NCBI RefSeq assembly: GCF_001483755.1
Contig: NZ_LQBK01000001.1
Coordinates: forward strand, 1-32,782
DNA length: 32,782 nucleotides
Direction: 5' to 3'
Source of the DNA: Kocuria rosea subsp. polaris
GTDB taxonomy: Bacteria; Actinomycetota; Actinomycetes; Actinomycetales; Micrococcaceae
Each line of letters begins with the position of its first letter. Position 1 is the first letter of the stretch. Both the position numbers and the translations under genes were made by a program. Below are positions 14,874 through 23,030 of this stretch, piece after piece. The notes under the pieces are model-generated. The model was not told the DNA's origin and ran no database searches. It worked only from the letters and a program-made list of their open reading frames with translations.

Positions 14874-14924
14874 CGACTCGTGAGTCCGCGGTGCAGTAAG
14901 CGCGGCCCTCCGTATCAGTGGCCA

Positions 14925-14949
14925 CCCTGACGTCGTCAGGGCGTAACAT
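14925..14949 (+). promoter_or_regulatory. Palindromic operator and leaderless promoter for lactate permease
   Basis: CCCTGACG (14925-14932) and CGTCAGGG (14934-14941) form a perfect palindrome with a single central base. TAACAT (14944-14949) follows and lies 6 bases before the GTG at 14956, the same geometry as at 1486-1498. No good -35 is visible; the palindrome occupies the -15 to -31 region, where a repressor would block polymerase. A lactate-responsive GntR/FadR-type regulator would be a natural candidate, but none is encoded in this window. Confidence 0.5.
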
Positions 14950-14955
14950 CTGCCG

Positions 14956-16467
14956 GTGTCAGAGACCCGACAGGAGAAGTGTGGAGGTGGGCCGCCGTTG
15001 GACGTGCTCATGGCGGCCCTGCCCATTGTGCTGACCTTGGTGCTGCTGCTCGTGCCGGCGCCGCCGTGGGTGGCTCCCGGCGCCGGGCTGGTCTCAGCCG
15101 TGCTGATCGGCCTGGCCTGGTTCGACACCCCTGTGGGGGAGGTGGCCTCGGCCTTCGGCGAGAGCTTCTGGACCCTGGTCGAGGTGCTGGCGATCATTGC
15201 CGGCGGGATCCTGCTCGCACGGGTCATGGACCGGACCGGTGCTCAGGAGAGCCTGGCCCGGTGGCTCTCGTCCGGGGGCGGCCCCACGGTGGTCTCGGCG
15301 CTGCTCATGGTGCACGGGGTGGTGCCGTTCCTGGAGACCGTCACCGGGTTCGGCGTCTCCGTGATCATCGGGCTGCCGCTGCTGCTGTCCCTGGGGTTCA
15401 CGCCGTTGCGGGCGGCCTCCCTCTCGCTGATCGGGCTCATGGTGGGCCCGTGGGGCTCGATGGGCCCCGGCACTCTGCTGGGCTCCCAGATCGCCGGCGT
15501 CTCCTTGCACGACCTCGGGGTGGCTTCCGGGGTCCTGAACGTCATCGCCTTCTGGGGCTCCGGTGCCGTGGCCGCGGTCATCGCCGGCCGGGGGCTGCCC
15601 GCGTCCGACGGCCGGCGCCACCCCCGACCTGCTGACTACGGCGCCTGGATCGGCATGGGGCTGGCGTCGGGAGTGGTGCTGTCCGTCCTGGTCCTTGCCG
15701 CGAATCTGGTGTTCGGCACGGCCGTGGCCGGTGCGGTGGCGACCCTGCTGATGTCCGCGGGCTGGGCCGGGGTGATCAGTCGAGGACGTCTGGGGCCCGC
15801 CCCGGTCCGGGCTCTGGTGCCGTACCTGGTGCTGCTGGGCGGCACCATCATCGGGCAGCTTCTCGAGGACCGGCTGCCGCTCGGTGGGTTCGGCGCGGTG
15901 CTGGGCTCGCCGGCCCTGTGGTCCAGCACCGGTGCCCTGGTCGGGATCGTGGTGCTCTCCCTGGCCAGGGGCCACCGGCGCCGGCTTCCCCGGGAGAGCG
16001 CCCGGATGTGGCTCCAGGTGGCGGTGCCGACCGGCCTGTACCTGGTGCTGGGTACCGCGATCTCCGGGGGCGGTTTGGCCGAGGCCCTGGCCACGGCGCT
16101 GACCGGGCTGGGGCAGGCCTATCTGTTCCTGGTCCCGCTGCTCGGTGGCCTGGGCGGTTACATCACGGCCTCGGGCACGGGCGCCAATGCCATGTTCGGG
16201 GGCACCCAGGACGCGGCCGCGCATGCCCTGGGCATGGACCCCCTGTGGATGATGGCCTCCCAGAACGTGGCGGCCGGACTGGCCTGCCTGGCCAGTCCGG
16301 CGCGCATCGAGCTCGCCTACCGGATCGCCGGCCCGCTGCACCGGAAGGACACCCCCGGGCCTGCCTTCACCCGGGCGGCCCTGGTCGCGCGGACCCTGCC
16401 GTTCGTGCTGGTGTGCTTGGTGCTGTGGGGCATTGTGAACATGCTCTGGATGCCGACAGCAGGCTGA
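14956..16467 (+). CDS. lctP: L-lactate permease (LctP family)
   Basis: This 503-residue membrane protein has about 13 hydrophobic segments. Motifs typical of the LctP/LldP family include FGESFWTLVEVLAIIAGGIL, FLETVTGFGVSVIIGLPLLL, GPWGSMGPGTLLGS and ITASGTGANAMFGGTQ. It should import lactate (or glycolate) with protons across the cell membrane. Two starts are possible: the GTG at 14956, 6 bases after a -10 (leaderless), or a TTG at 14998 preceded by GGAGGTGG with a 7-base spacer. The shorter form (DVLMAALPIVLTL) would begin nearer the first membrane helix. The gene stands alone, with no lactate dehydrogenase beside it, and has its own palindromic operator. Confidence 0.88.
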   Translation: MSETRQEKCGGGPPLDVLMAALPIVLTLVLLLVPAPPWVAPGAGLVSAVLIGLAWFDTPVGEVASAFGESFWTLVEVLAIIAGGILLARVMDRTGAQESLARWLSSGGGPTVVSALLMVHGVVPFLETVTGFGVSVIIGLPLLLSLGFTPLRAASLSLIGLMVGPWGSMGPGTLLGSQIAGVSLHDLGVASGVLNVIAFWGSGAVAAVIAGRGLPASDGRRHPRPADYGAWIGMGLASGVVLSVLVLAANLVFGTAVAGAVATLLMSAGWAGVISRGRLGPAPVRALVPYLVLLGGTIIGQLLEDRLPLGGFGAVLGSPALWSSTGALVGIVVLSLARGHRRRLPRESARMWLQVAVPTGLYLVLGTAISGGGLAEALATALTGLGQAYLFLVPLLGGLGGYITASGTGANAMFGGTQDAAAHALGMDPLWMMASQNVAAGLACLASPARIELAYRIAGPLHRKDTPGPAFTRAALVARTLPFVLVCLVLWGIVNMLWMPTAG

Positions 16468-16776
16468 CCCCTGGGCCCTGCCTTTCCTCCGGCGCCGAAC
16501 GGGCCTCGCGGACGTGATCAGACCAGCGGCTCGGACAGGAGCTCAGGAGTGATGGTTCCCGCCGCTCAGGGCCATGGACGAGGTGAAGCGATGGTCAGCG
16601 CTGAGCTGGAAGCGACCGGCGGCCGAGGTGGAACATGTCTGTTGGACATCTCCGGCCCTCGAAATCTCCCGTTCTGCCGACGCCGTGGTTCCGCTCTTGA
16701 GGCTGTCGTGAGCCCCCAGGCCCCCTGCTGCAGATGCTGTCCCGCACCAGCCGGGGACGCATTGCCTCGGACCGTC

Positions 16777-16806
16777 GGGGGAGTGAGCCGCACGGCTCGC
16801 TCCCCC
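16777..16806 (+). terminator. 14-bp hairpin upstream of sensor kinase
   Basis: GGGGGAGTGAGCCG (16777-16790) pairs with CGGCTCGCTCCCCC (16793-16806), allowing one G-U pair, with a 2-base apex. TTCATA follows instead of a true U-run. It is 310 bases after the lactate permease stop and just upstream of the kinase promoter, so it probably insulates the kinase from read-through. Confidence 0.55.
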
Positions 16807-16832
16807 TTCATAGTCCCCTCATGTGCCGTCGA

Positions 16833-16838
16833 TAGGCT
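16833..16838 (+). promoter_or_regulatory. -10 element for leaderless sensor kinase mRNA
   Basis: TAGGCT at 16833-16838 is 7 bases before the ATG at 16846, and no Shine-Dalgarno precedes that ATG. This is the pattern of actinobacterial leaderless mRNAs. A matching -35 is weak, which could mean that an activator is needed. Confidence 0.45.
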
Positions 16839-16845
16839 GAGTCTC

Positions 16846-18396
16846 ATGTCAGGAGAGTGGCGGGAAAGGGTGCGGACGGAGTTGAGGTCTGTCCGCAGCC
16901 GGGTACTCGCCACGACCCTGGTGTTCCTCGCCGTCGCGCTGCTGACGGTGGGTGGGCTGACCCACTATCTGCGCCTGGTCGACGTCGATGAATCCGTCCG
17001 CCAGGACATCGTCCAAGAAGCGGGGGAGTTGCAGCGGCTGGCGCAGCGCGGTCCCCTGGGGCCGGACGCGTCCCCGTCCGAGGATCTGGACGCATTGGCT
17101 GAGGAGCCGTTCACGGATCTGCCCCAGCTGTTCTATGTCTTCATGACCACCACGGTCCCCGGGGAGTACGAGAGCATCCTCGCGCTCGTCGACGGCGAGC
17201 CGGCGTTCGAGCACGCGGCCCGTTCCCGGTTCCAGCTCGATGACCCGACTACGATCGCCGCGGTGGTGGAGCGGGCCCGGCCCGGGCAGACCGTGGTCTT
17301 CGACCACGAGCAGGGCGGGCGCATGCTCCGCCTGGGCGTGATCTCTGTGGTCCTGGACGAGGATCCCCGCCAGGGCTACCTCGTCGTCGGCTTCGACATG
17401 AGCGCTCAGCGGCAGATCGTGCTGGACTCGCTCTGGCGCTACCTCGGCATCGCCGCCCTCACGATGGTCGTGGCCGGCCTGGTGGCATACGTCCTGGTGG
17501 GGCGGGTCACGGCCCCTATCACGCGACTGCGGCGGGCCACTGAGCAGATCAGCCCGGAGGACCTGGGACGGCGTGTGCCCGTGACGCAGCAGGACTCGGA
17601 CGTGGGTCAGCTGGCCGCGAACTTCAACGGCATGCTCGGCCGGATCGAGGCCGCCTTCGTCGAGCAGCGTCAGTTCCTCGACGACGCAGCCCACGAACTG
17701 CGCACGCCCCTGACGATCCTGCACGGCAACCTCGAGCTGATAGATGAGCACGACGCTGCGGACGTCGCGGAGACCCGGGCGATGCTCTTGGACGAGATCG
17801 AGCGGATGAACCGCCTCGTGGAGGACCTGTTGCTGCTCGCGAAGGCGCAGCGGGCGGACTTCATCCGGCCCGATCCGGTCAACATCGGAGCCCTGCTCGA
17901 CGACGCCATGGACCGGGTGCGCTCCCTCGGGGACCGGAAGTGGTCGCTCGAGTCCCGCGCTGAGGGCTGGATCCTCGCCGACGGGCAACGGCTCACCCAG
18001 GCCGTGGTTCAGCTTGCGGCCAACGCGGTGAAGTTCTCCGCCCCGGGGGACGTCGTGGCGCTGGGCGCCGCCTGGTCCACCGGGGCCCCGGCGAACGGAG
18101 CGGGCGAGAGCGACGGGTCCGTCCGCCACGTGGAACTGTGGGTCCGGGACACCGGTCAGGGCGTGGCAGAGAAGGATCAGCGCCGGATCTTCGAACGTTT
18201 CGGCCGTGCCGAGACCGGGCGCACTGTGGAGGGGGCCGGTCTTGGCCTGGCGATCGTCACCGCCATCGCCGAGGGCCACGGTGGGAGCGTCCGATTGCGT
18301 TCGAGCCTTGGGCAGGGATCCATGTTCACGCTACGGTTGCCCGTCCAACAGGTCGCCGAGGCACTCATCGACTCGTCCGTCGGTCCCAGAAAGTAG
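16846..18396 (+). CDS. Membrane sensor histidine kinase
   Basis: This 516-residue kinase has a first membrane span at about 21-42, an extracytoplasmic sensor region of about 155 residues, a second span at about 198-222, and a HAMP linker (GRVTAPITRLRRATEQI). The HisKA domain carries the phospho-accepting H283 (DDAAHELRTPLTILHGN). The HATPase_c domain has the N box (QLAANAVKFS), G1 (DTGQGVAE) and G2 (EGAGLGLAI). It should sense an extracellular or envelope signal and phosphorylate the regulator encoded 9 bases downstream. The kinase gene precedes the regulator gene, the reverse of the common order. ATG 16846 is chosen from the -10 position; the frame is open far upstream without support. Confidence 0.92.
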   Translation: MSGEWRERVRTELRSVRSRVLATTLVFLAVALLTVGGLTHYLRLVDVDESVRQDIVQEAGELQRLAQRGPLGPDASPSEDLDALAEEPFTDLPQLFYVFMTTTVPGEYESILALVDGEPAFEHAARSRFQLDDPTTIAAVVERARPGQTVVFDHEQGGRMLRLGVISVVLDEDPRQGYLVVGFDMSAQRQIVLDSLWRYLGIAALTMVVAGLVAYVLVGRVTAPITRLRRATEQISPEDLGRRVPVTQQDSDVGQLAANFNGMLGRIEAAFVEQRQFLDDAAHELRTPLTILHGNLELIDEHDAADVAETRAMLLDEIERMNRLVEDLLLLAKAQRADFIRPDPVNIGALLDDAMDRVRSLGDRKWSLESRAEGWILADGQRLTQAVVQLAANAVKFSAPGDVVALGAAWSTGAPANGAGESDGSVRHVELWVRDTGQGVAEKDQRRIFERFGRAETGRTVEGAGLGLAIVTAIAEGHGGSVRLRSSLGQGSMFTLRLPVQQVAEALIDSSVGPRK

Positions 18397-18405
18397 AGGA
18401 CGCCC

Positions 18406-19074
18406 ATGGCCAGCATCCTTATCGCCGAGGACGAGGAGCGGATCGCCCGCTTCATCCAAAAGGGTCTGCGCGCCGCGGGCTACACGACCACGGTGGTGGA
18501 GGACGGTGCGAGCGCCCTCGACTACGCGAGCACCGGGGAGTTCGACCTGCTGATCCTCGACGTCGGGCTGCCCGGCATGGACGGTTTCAAGGTGCTGTCC
18601 GTGCTGCGCTCCATGGGCTTCTCGATTCCTGTGATCATGTGCACCGCCCGCGATTCGGTCGAGGACACCGTTGCGGGTCTGGAGCAGGGCGCCGACGACT
18701 ACCTCGCCAAGCCCTTCCGCTTCCAGGAGCTGCTGGCCCGTGTCCGGGTTCGGCTGCGCGACCGCGCCGTCGGGGACCTGGCCGCCGACGAGCTGCGCTA
18801 CGGGGCGCTCTCCCTCGACGTCGGGACCCGTTGCGCGGTGCTGGAGGGTCAGCAGATCGAACTGTCCGCCCGTGAGTTCGCCATGGCCAGGGCCTTCCTC
18901 GAGAACCCGGGTCAGGTGCTCACCCGGGAACAGCTGCTGAACAAGGTGTGGGGATACGACTTCGAGGGCTCCTCCAACGTGGTCGACGTCTACGTCCGGT
19001 ACCTGCGCAACAAGCTCGGACCCGAGCAGATCATCACCGTGCGCGGTGCCGGGTACCGCCTCGCCCGCCTCTAG
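18406..19074 (+). CDS. OmpR/PhoB-family response regulator
   Basis: This 222-residue regulator has a receiver domain (residues 1-115) with the acidic pocket E8-D9, phosphorylation site D52 in LLILDVGLPGMDG, the switch Thr in CTARD and the lysine in YLAKPF. A winged-helix output domain (about 128-222) follows, with LSAREFAMARAFLENPGQVLTREQL and the wing VRYLRNKLG and VRGAGYRL. It starts 9 bases after the kinase stop with AGGA upstream, so it is co-transcribed. OmpR-family proteins bind direct repeats with 10-11 bp spacing. Such repeats lie 60-90 bases downstream of this gene and again at 27290, so the glycan operon and the Asp-rich gene are likely targets. Confidence 0.93.
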   Translation: MASILIAEDEERIARFIQKGLRAAGYTTTVVEDGASALDYASTGEFDLLILDVGLPGMDGFKVLSVLRSMGFSIPVIMCTARDSVEDTVAGLEQGADDYLAKPFRFQELLARVRVRLRDRAVGDLAADELRYGALSLDVGTRCAVLEGQQIELSAREFAMARAFLENPGQVLTREQLLNKVWGYDFEGSSNVVDVYVRYLRNKLGPEQIITVRGAGYRLARL

Positions 19075-19131
19075 CAGCCGGGCCCGCCTTTCCTGTGCGG
19101 CCGATCCGCATGCGCTGAAAGATGAGAACTC

Positions 19132-19175
19132 TTTCATCGACGGCTCATGTTCCCATCATGTCCCCCCTTCACAGT
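19132..19175 (+). promoter_or_regulatory. Three 11-bp-spaced repeats and promoter before glycan operon
   Basis: TTTCATCG (19132), GCTCATGT (19143) and CATCATGT (19154) repeat with an exact 11-base period and share a TCAT core. This is typical of an OmpR-family regulator binding on one face of the helix. A -10 candidate, CACAGT (19170-19175), starts 16 bases after the last repeat. At 27290-27323 the spacing from last repeat to -10 is 17 bases. GATGAGAAC (19121-19129) is the reverse complement of the GTTCTCATG type seen at 27289. No strong -35 is present, as expected for an activated promoter. Confidence 0.6.
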
Positions 19176-19228
19176 GGAGGCGGTTGCAAGGACGTCGGAC
19201 GGTCTGGCGTCTCCCTGAGGAGGACATG

Positions 19229-20434
19229 ATGAGCGACGACGAGCTGCGGGTGGTGCTGTACTCCCACGACTCCCAGGGTTTGGGGCACACCCGACGGAAC
19301 CTGGCCCTGGCCCGTTCCCTGGCTCAGCACCTGCCGGCGCTGACCGGGCGCCGGGTCACAGGCATGCTCCTGACCGGCGTCGACGATGCTACGTCCTACG
19401 GTCGGCCCGAGGGCTTCGACTGGGTGGTGCTGCCGGGAATCCGGAAGGGCTCCGGCGGTTACGCGCCGCGCAACCTCGCCGTGGGCATGGCGCACCTGAC
19501 CTCCCTGCGCTCCGGGATGCTGGACGCGGCGCTCACCGGCTTCCGCCCGCATCTCGTCGTCGTCGACCGCCACCCCTGGGGCGTGGACGGGGAGCTGCTG
19601 GAACCGCTGCGACGGCTGCGGGCCCAGAGCCCCGGCACCGCGGTGGTCCTGGGCCTGCGCGAGGTGCTCGACGATCCCGGGGCCGTTGCCCGGGAGTGGG
19701 CCGCGCTCGGGGACCTCGACCGGGTGCACGAGGTCTACGACCAGTTGTGGGTCTACGGCGACCGCGCCGTGCACGACCCGGTGGCCTCCGGGGAGATCCC
19801 CGCGGCGCTCGCCGACCTGGTCCGGTACACCGGTTACCTGGCGACCGGACGGGCTGCCGGTCGCCGCACGAGCGGAGTCGATCGGCCCTATGTGCTCACG
19901 ATGGTCGGCGGAGGCTGTGACGGACACCGGCTGACCCTCGCCGCGGCTCGTGCCCGGATGCCGCACGGCCACGAGCACGTGGTGATCACCGGACCGCAGA
20001 TGCCGCAGGAGCACGCCGAACAGGTGCGCGCGGCCGCCGTGCCGGGCACCCGCGTCCTGCCCTGCGTCCCGGACGCTCTCGCGGAGGTCGTCGACGCCAG
20101 CGCGGTGGTGTCCATGGGCGGCTACAACTCCGTCGCCGAGATACTCACCACGAACACCCCGGCCCTCCTGGTGCCCCGCGACCGTCCTCGTCAGGAACAA
20201 CTGATCCGGGCCCGCGCGCTCCAGGCACGCGGCGCCGTGGATGTGCTGACCGTCGACGCCCTCACCAGCACCGCGCTCAGCGGGTGGCTGCACCGCGTGG
20301 CCGGCACCGTTCAACCACGCCGGCACCTGGCCCTCGGCGGGCTGCACACCGTTCCCGTGCTCACCGCGGAACTGCTGGCCAGGGCCGCGGCTTCCGTGCC
20401 CGCGGGCGCGCCGACCGTGGCGGTGAGCCTCTGA
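19229..20434 (+). CDS. GT28/MurG-like glycosyltransferase
   Basis: This 401-residue protein has a GT-B fold pattern. The N-terminal half opens with VVLYSHDSQGLGHTRRNLAL, a glycine/His loop like the acceptor-side loop of MurG-type enzymes. The C-terminal half has VLTMVGGGCDGH, then VSMGGYNSVAEILTTNTPAL and VPRDRPRQEQLIRA, matching the donor-binding region of the GT28 C-terminal family. It should transfer a sugar from a nucleotide-sugar in the cytoplasm; donor and acceptor are unknown. GAGGAGG lies 5 bases before the ATG at 19229, which is preferred over the ATG one codon upstream. First gene of a five-gene operon; its stop overlaps the next ATG by one base. Confidence 0.85.
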   Translation: MSDDELRVVLYSHDSQGLGHTRRNLALARSLAQHLPALTGRRVTGMLLTGVDDATSYGRPEGFDWVVLPGIRKGSGGYAPRNLAVGMAHLTSLRSGMLDAALTGFRPHLVVVDRHPWGVDGELLEPLRRLRAQSPGTAVVLGLREVLDDPGAVAREWAALGDLDRVHEVYDQLWVYGDRAVHDPVASGEIPAALADLVRYTGYLATGRAAGRRTSGVDRPYVLTMVGGGCDGHRLTLAAARARMPHGHEHVVITGPQMPQEHAEQVRAAAVPGTRVLPCVPDALAEVVDASAVVSMGGYNSVAEILTTNTPALLVPRDRPRQEQLIRARALQARGAVDVLTVDALTSTALSGWLHRVAGTVQPRRHLALGGLHTVPVLTAELLARAAASVPAGAPTVAVSL

Positions 20435-21756
20435 TGGGCGGTCACCGCATCGGCTACGTGCTCAAGGTCTACCCCCGCTTCTCCGAGACCTTCGTCGTCA
20501 CCGAGGTGCTGGCCCGGGAAGCTCAGGGCGAGGACCTCACGATCTTCGCCCTCCGGCACAGCACGGACCCCCGCTTCCACCCCGAGCTCGCCCGCGTCCA
20601 GGCGCCGGTCCACCACGTGGAGCGTCCCGACCGGGCCTCCGCCGGCTGGGCCGTCCTGGCCCGTGCGACGGAGGTGATCCCCGGGTTCGGGTCTCGCTTC
20701 GCCGAGCTGCTGCCGGAGCTGGCCGGCACGGAGGCCGCGGAGGTCCACCAGGGGGTGGCGCTGGCCACTCAGGTCGTGGAGCAGGGCATCACGCACCTGC
20801 ACGCCCACTTCGCGACGCTGGCCGCGCACGTGGCCGAGATCGCCTCCCGGCTCACGGGGGTGCCGTTCTCGGTGACGACCCACGCCAAGGACATCTTCCA
20901 CGACTCCGTGGACCCGGCCCGATTGCGTCGCACCCTGGAGCGGGCCGAGCACGTGGTCGCCATCTCCGAGTACAACCGGTGCCACCTGGCCGCCGCGCAC
21001 CCCGGCCAGGCCCACCGGTTGCGGCTGGTGCGCAACGGGCTCGAGCTTCACCGCTTCCCCTACCGGGACCCCGCCCCCGTGGGCGAGGTCCTGCGGGTCG
21101 CGGCCGTGGGCCGGCTCGTGGAGAAGAAAGGATTCGACCGACTCGTTCGGGCGGCCGCGCAGTACCGCGCAGCCGGTGGACGGCTCTCCGTCACGATCGC
21201 CGGCGGCGGCGAGCTGGAGCAGCACCTGCGGGCCCTCATCGAGCAGCTGGGCGCCGCGGACGTCGTCGAGCTGGTGGGTCCCCGCACCCAGGCCGAGATC
21301 AGGCGGCTGCTGGGCGCCGCGGACGTTTTCCTCGCCCCGTGCGTCGTGGGGGCAGACGGCAATGCCGACGGCCTGCCGACCGTGCTGCTCGAGGCGATGG
21401 CCCTGGGCGTGCCGGTGATCGCCACCGATGTCACCGGCATCCCCGAGGTGGTCCGCAACACTGCCCCGCGCACGGGGATCCTCGTGCCGACCGCCGACGA
21501 CGACGCCCTCCTCAGGGCTCTCAGGACCGTCGCCGAGCCGGGTTTCGACCGGGTGGGCACGGCCCGGGCCGCCCGCACGCTCGTGGCCCGCGACTACGAC
21601 TCCACCGAGCAGGCCGCCGCCCTGCGATCGCTGCTGCCCCCGCTGGTCCCCACCGTTCCACCGTCCGGTCCGACCTCCGCCGCGACCTCCACCGAACCCC
21701 TCGTCGCGGCCCCCGCCGCGGTTCTTGCCCACGTCCTCGGAGGAGCTGACCGCTGA
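20434..21756 (+). CDS. GT4-family glycosyltransferase
   Basis: This 440-residue enzyme has a GT-B fold. The N-terminal half has KVYPRFSETFVVTEVLARE, HLHAHFATLAAHVAEIAS and SVTTHAKDIF, patterns seen in GT4 enzymes of polysaccharide assembly such as the WcaL group. The C-terminal half has GRLVEKKGFDRLV and a donor-site block, DGLPTVLLEAMALGVPVIAT, followed by TGIPEVV. The last 45 residues are a Pro/Ala/Thr-rich tail, probably disordered. It should add a sugar, usually with retention of configuration, to a growing lipid- or carrier-linked molecule. Start ATG shares its A with the previous stop (TGATG); the end overlaps the next gene in the same way. Confidence 0.88.
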   Translation: MGGHRIGYVLKVYPRFSETFVVTEVLAREAQGEDLTIFALRHSTDPRFHPELARVQAPVHHVERPDRASAGWAVLARATEVIPGFGSRFAELLPELAGTEAAEVHQGVALATQVVEQGITHLHAHFATLAAHVAEIASRLTGVPFSVTTHAKDIFHDSVDPARLRRTLERAEHVVAISEYNRCHLAAAHPGQAHRLRLVRNGLELHRFPYRDPAPVGEVLRVAAVGRLVEKKGFDRLVRAAAQYRAAGGRLSVTIAGGGELEQHLRALIEQLGAADVVELVGPRTQAEIRRLLGAADVFLAPCVVGADGNADGLPTVLLEAMALGVPVIATDVTGIPEVVRNTAPRTGILVPTADDDALLRALRTVAEPGFDRVGTARAARTLVARDYDSTEQAAALRSLLPPLVPTVPPSGPTSAATSTEPLVAAPAAVLAHVLGGADR

Positions 21757-23030
21757 TGCGCCTCGCCTATGTCTGCGCCGATCCCGGCGTCCCCGTGTTC
21801 GGTACGAAAGGCGCCTCCGTGCACGTTCAGGAGGTCCTGCGGACCTGGCGGGCCCGTGGCGCCGAGGTCCGCCTTTATGCCACCCGCCTCGGTGAGGACG
21901 TCCCGGACGACCTCGCCGACGTCCCGGTCGTCCACGTCCCGGTCCAGGCGGCCCCCGCCACGACGGCACCCGGGCGCACTGCCCGCGTGGCCGCCCGTGA
22001 GCGCGCCCAGGCGCACGCCGCCCGCTGGATCGCGGAGCGGGTCGTCGCCGACGGCGCCGATGCGGTGTACGAGCGGTATTCCCTGTTCTCGACGGCCCTC
22101 ACCGAGATCACCGACGCCCTGGGCGTCCCGGGCATCCTCGAGGTCAACGCGCCGCTGATCGACGAACAGCAGACGCACCGCGACCTCGTGGACCGGGCCG
22201 CCGCTCTCGCCGCCCTCTGCGCTCAGGTGGGGGCCGCCACCCGCACCGTGTGCGTATCGGAGCCGGTGGCACACTGGGTGGATCGGACCGTGGCCGTTGC
22301 CGGCGGGCGTGCTGGACGCGTACTGGTTGTGCCCAACGGGGTCAACGTGGACCGAATCCGTCCGTGCGCTGACTCGGCCGTGGCGGGACCCGACCCGGTG
22401 CCGCCGGTGGTTGTGTTCGTCGGCACGCTCAAGCCGTGGCACGGCGTGGAGCACCTGCTGCGCGCCCGGTCCGTGGCCACTGCTGACTGGCGGCTTCGCG
22501 TGGTGGGGGACGGCCCCCAGCGGGTCCCCCTCGAGGAGCTGGCCGCCGAACTGGGCGTCGAGGTCGAGTTCACGGGTGCGGTGGCCCCCGCCGGGATCCC
22601 CGACCTTCTGGCCGACTGTGCGGTGGCCGTCGCGCCCTATCCCGCCACGCAGGACGCGGCGGGGCAGTACTTCTCGCCGCTGAAGATCTGTGAGTACGCC
22701 GCAGCGGCCCTGCCTGTCGTCGCGTCCCGCGTGGGCCAGGTCCCGGCCGCGGTCGAGGACAGGGTCACCGGGCTGCTCGTGGAGCCCTCGGATCCCGCCG
22801 CGCTGGCTCGAGCCGTCGACACGCTGGTGGCCGATCCCGACCGGCGTCGTGCCATGGGTCGGGCCGGCCGCCGTGACGCGGTCGCACGACGTTCCTGGGC
22901 TGCGGCCCTCGACCGCACCCTCGCCGGCACGGAGCTCGAGTGCACAGGTCTTACAGGCACGGGGCTGAGGGGCCCAGGTGACGCCGAGGCCGGTGCCGAG
23001 CCGTCGGTTCCCGCGGGGGCACGCCGGTGA
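21756..23030 (+). CDS. GT4-family glycosyltransferase (second)
   Basis: This 424-residue GT-B enzyme has the N-terminal nucleotide-binding loop GTKGASVHVQEVLRTWRARG, and YERYSLFSTALTEI marks the middle of the acceptor domain. The donor domain shows VPNGVNVDRIRP, VFVGTLKPWHGVEHLL and YFSPLKICEYAAAALPVVAS, the position of the family's donor-contact block. The C-terminal 35 residues are Gly/Thr/Ala-rich and probably flexible. It differs from the previous gene enough to suggest a distinct sugar or linkage. The start overlaps the preceding stop by one base, and the stop overlaps the ABC exporter's GTG by four. Its substrate is unknown. Confidence 0.88.
   Translation: MRLAYVCADPGVPVFGTKGASVHVQEVLRTWRARGAEVRLYATRLGEDVPDDLADVPVVHVPVQAAPATTAPGRTARVAARERAQAHAARWIAERVVADGADAVYERYSLFSTALTEITDALGVPGILEVNAPLIDEQQTHRDLVDRAAALAALCAQVGAATRTVCVSEPVAHWVDRTVAVAGGRAGRVLVVPNGVNVDRIRPCADSAVAGPDPVPPVVVFVGTLKPWHGVEHLLRARSVATADWRLRVVGDGPQRVPLEELAAELGVEVEFTGAVAPAGIPDLLADCAVAVAPYPATQDAAGQYFSPLKICEYAAAALPVVASRVGQVPAAVEDRVTGLLVEPSDPAALARAVDTLVADPDRRRAMGRAGRRDAVARRSWAAALDRTLAGTELECTGLTGTGLRGPGDAEAGAEPSVPAGARR

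Larger units (their letters stand above)
16468..16845. other. Intergenic region before sensor kinase gene
   Basis: About 380 bases separate the lactate permease and sensor kinase genes. An open frame runs through it into the kinase frame, but it lacks a ribosome binding site and shows no membrane or domain pattern, so I treat it as noncoding. It contains the strong hairpin at 16777-16806 and the kinase promoter. Confidence 0.5.

Noticed and set aside
16549-16845. N-terminal extension of the sensor kinase
   Set aside because: The extra 99 codons contain a strong hairpin and the likely promoter, show no membrane or domain pattern, and would put the first membrane span unusually far from the N-terminus.
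19046-19228. Upstream extension of the first glycosyltransferase
   Set aside because: It would overlap the response regulator gene and the predicted operator; the GAGGAGG at 19217 fixes the start at 19229.
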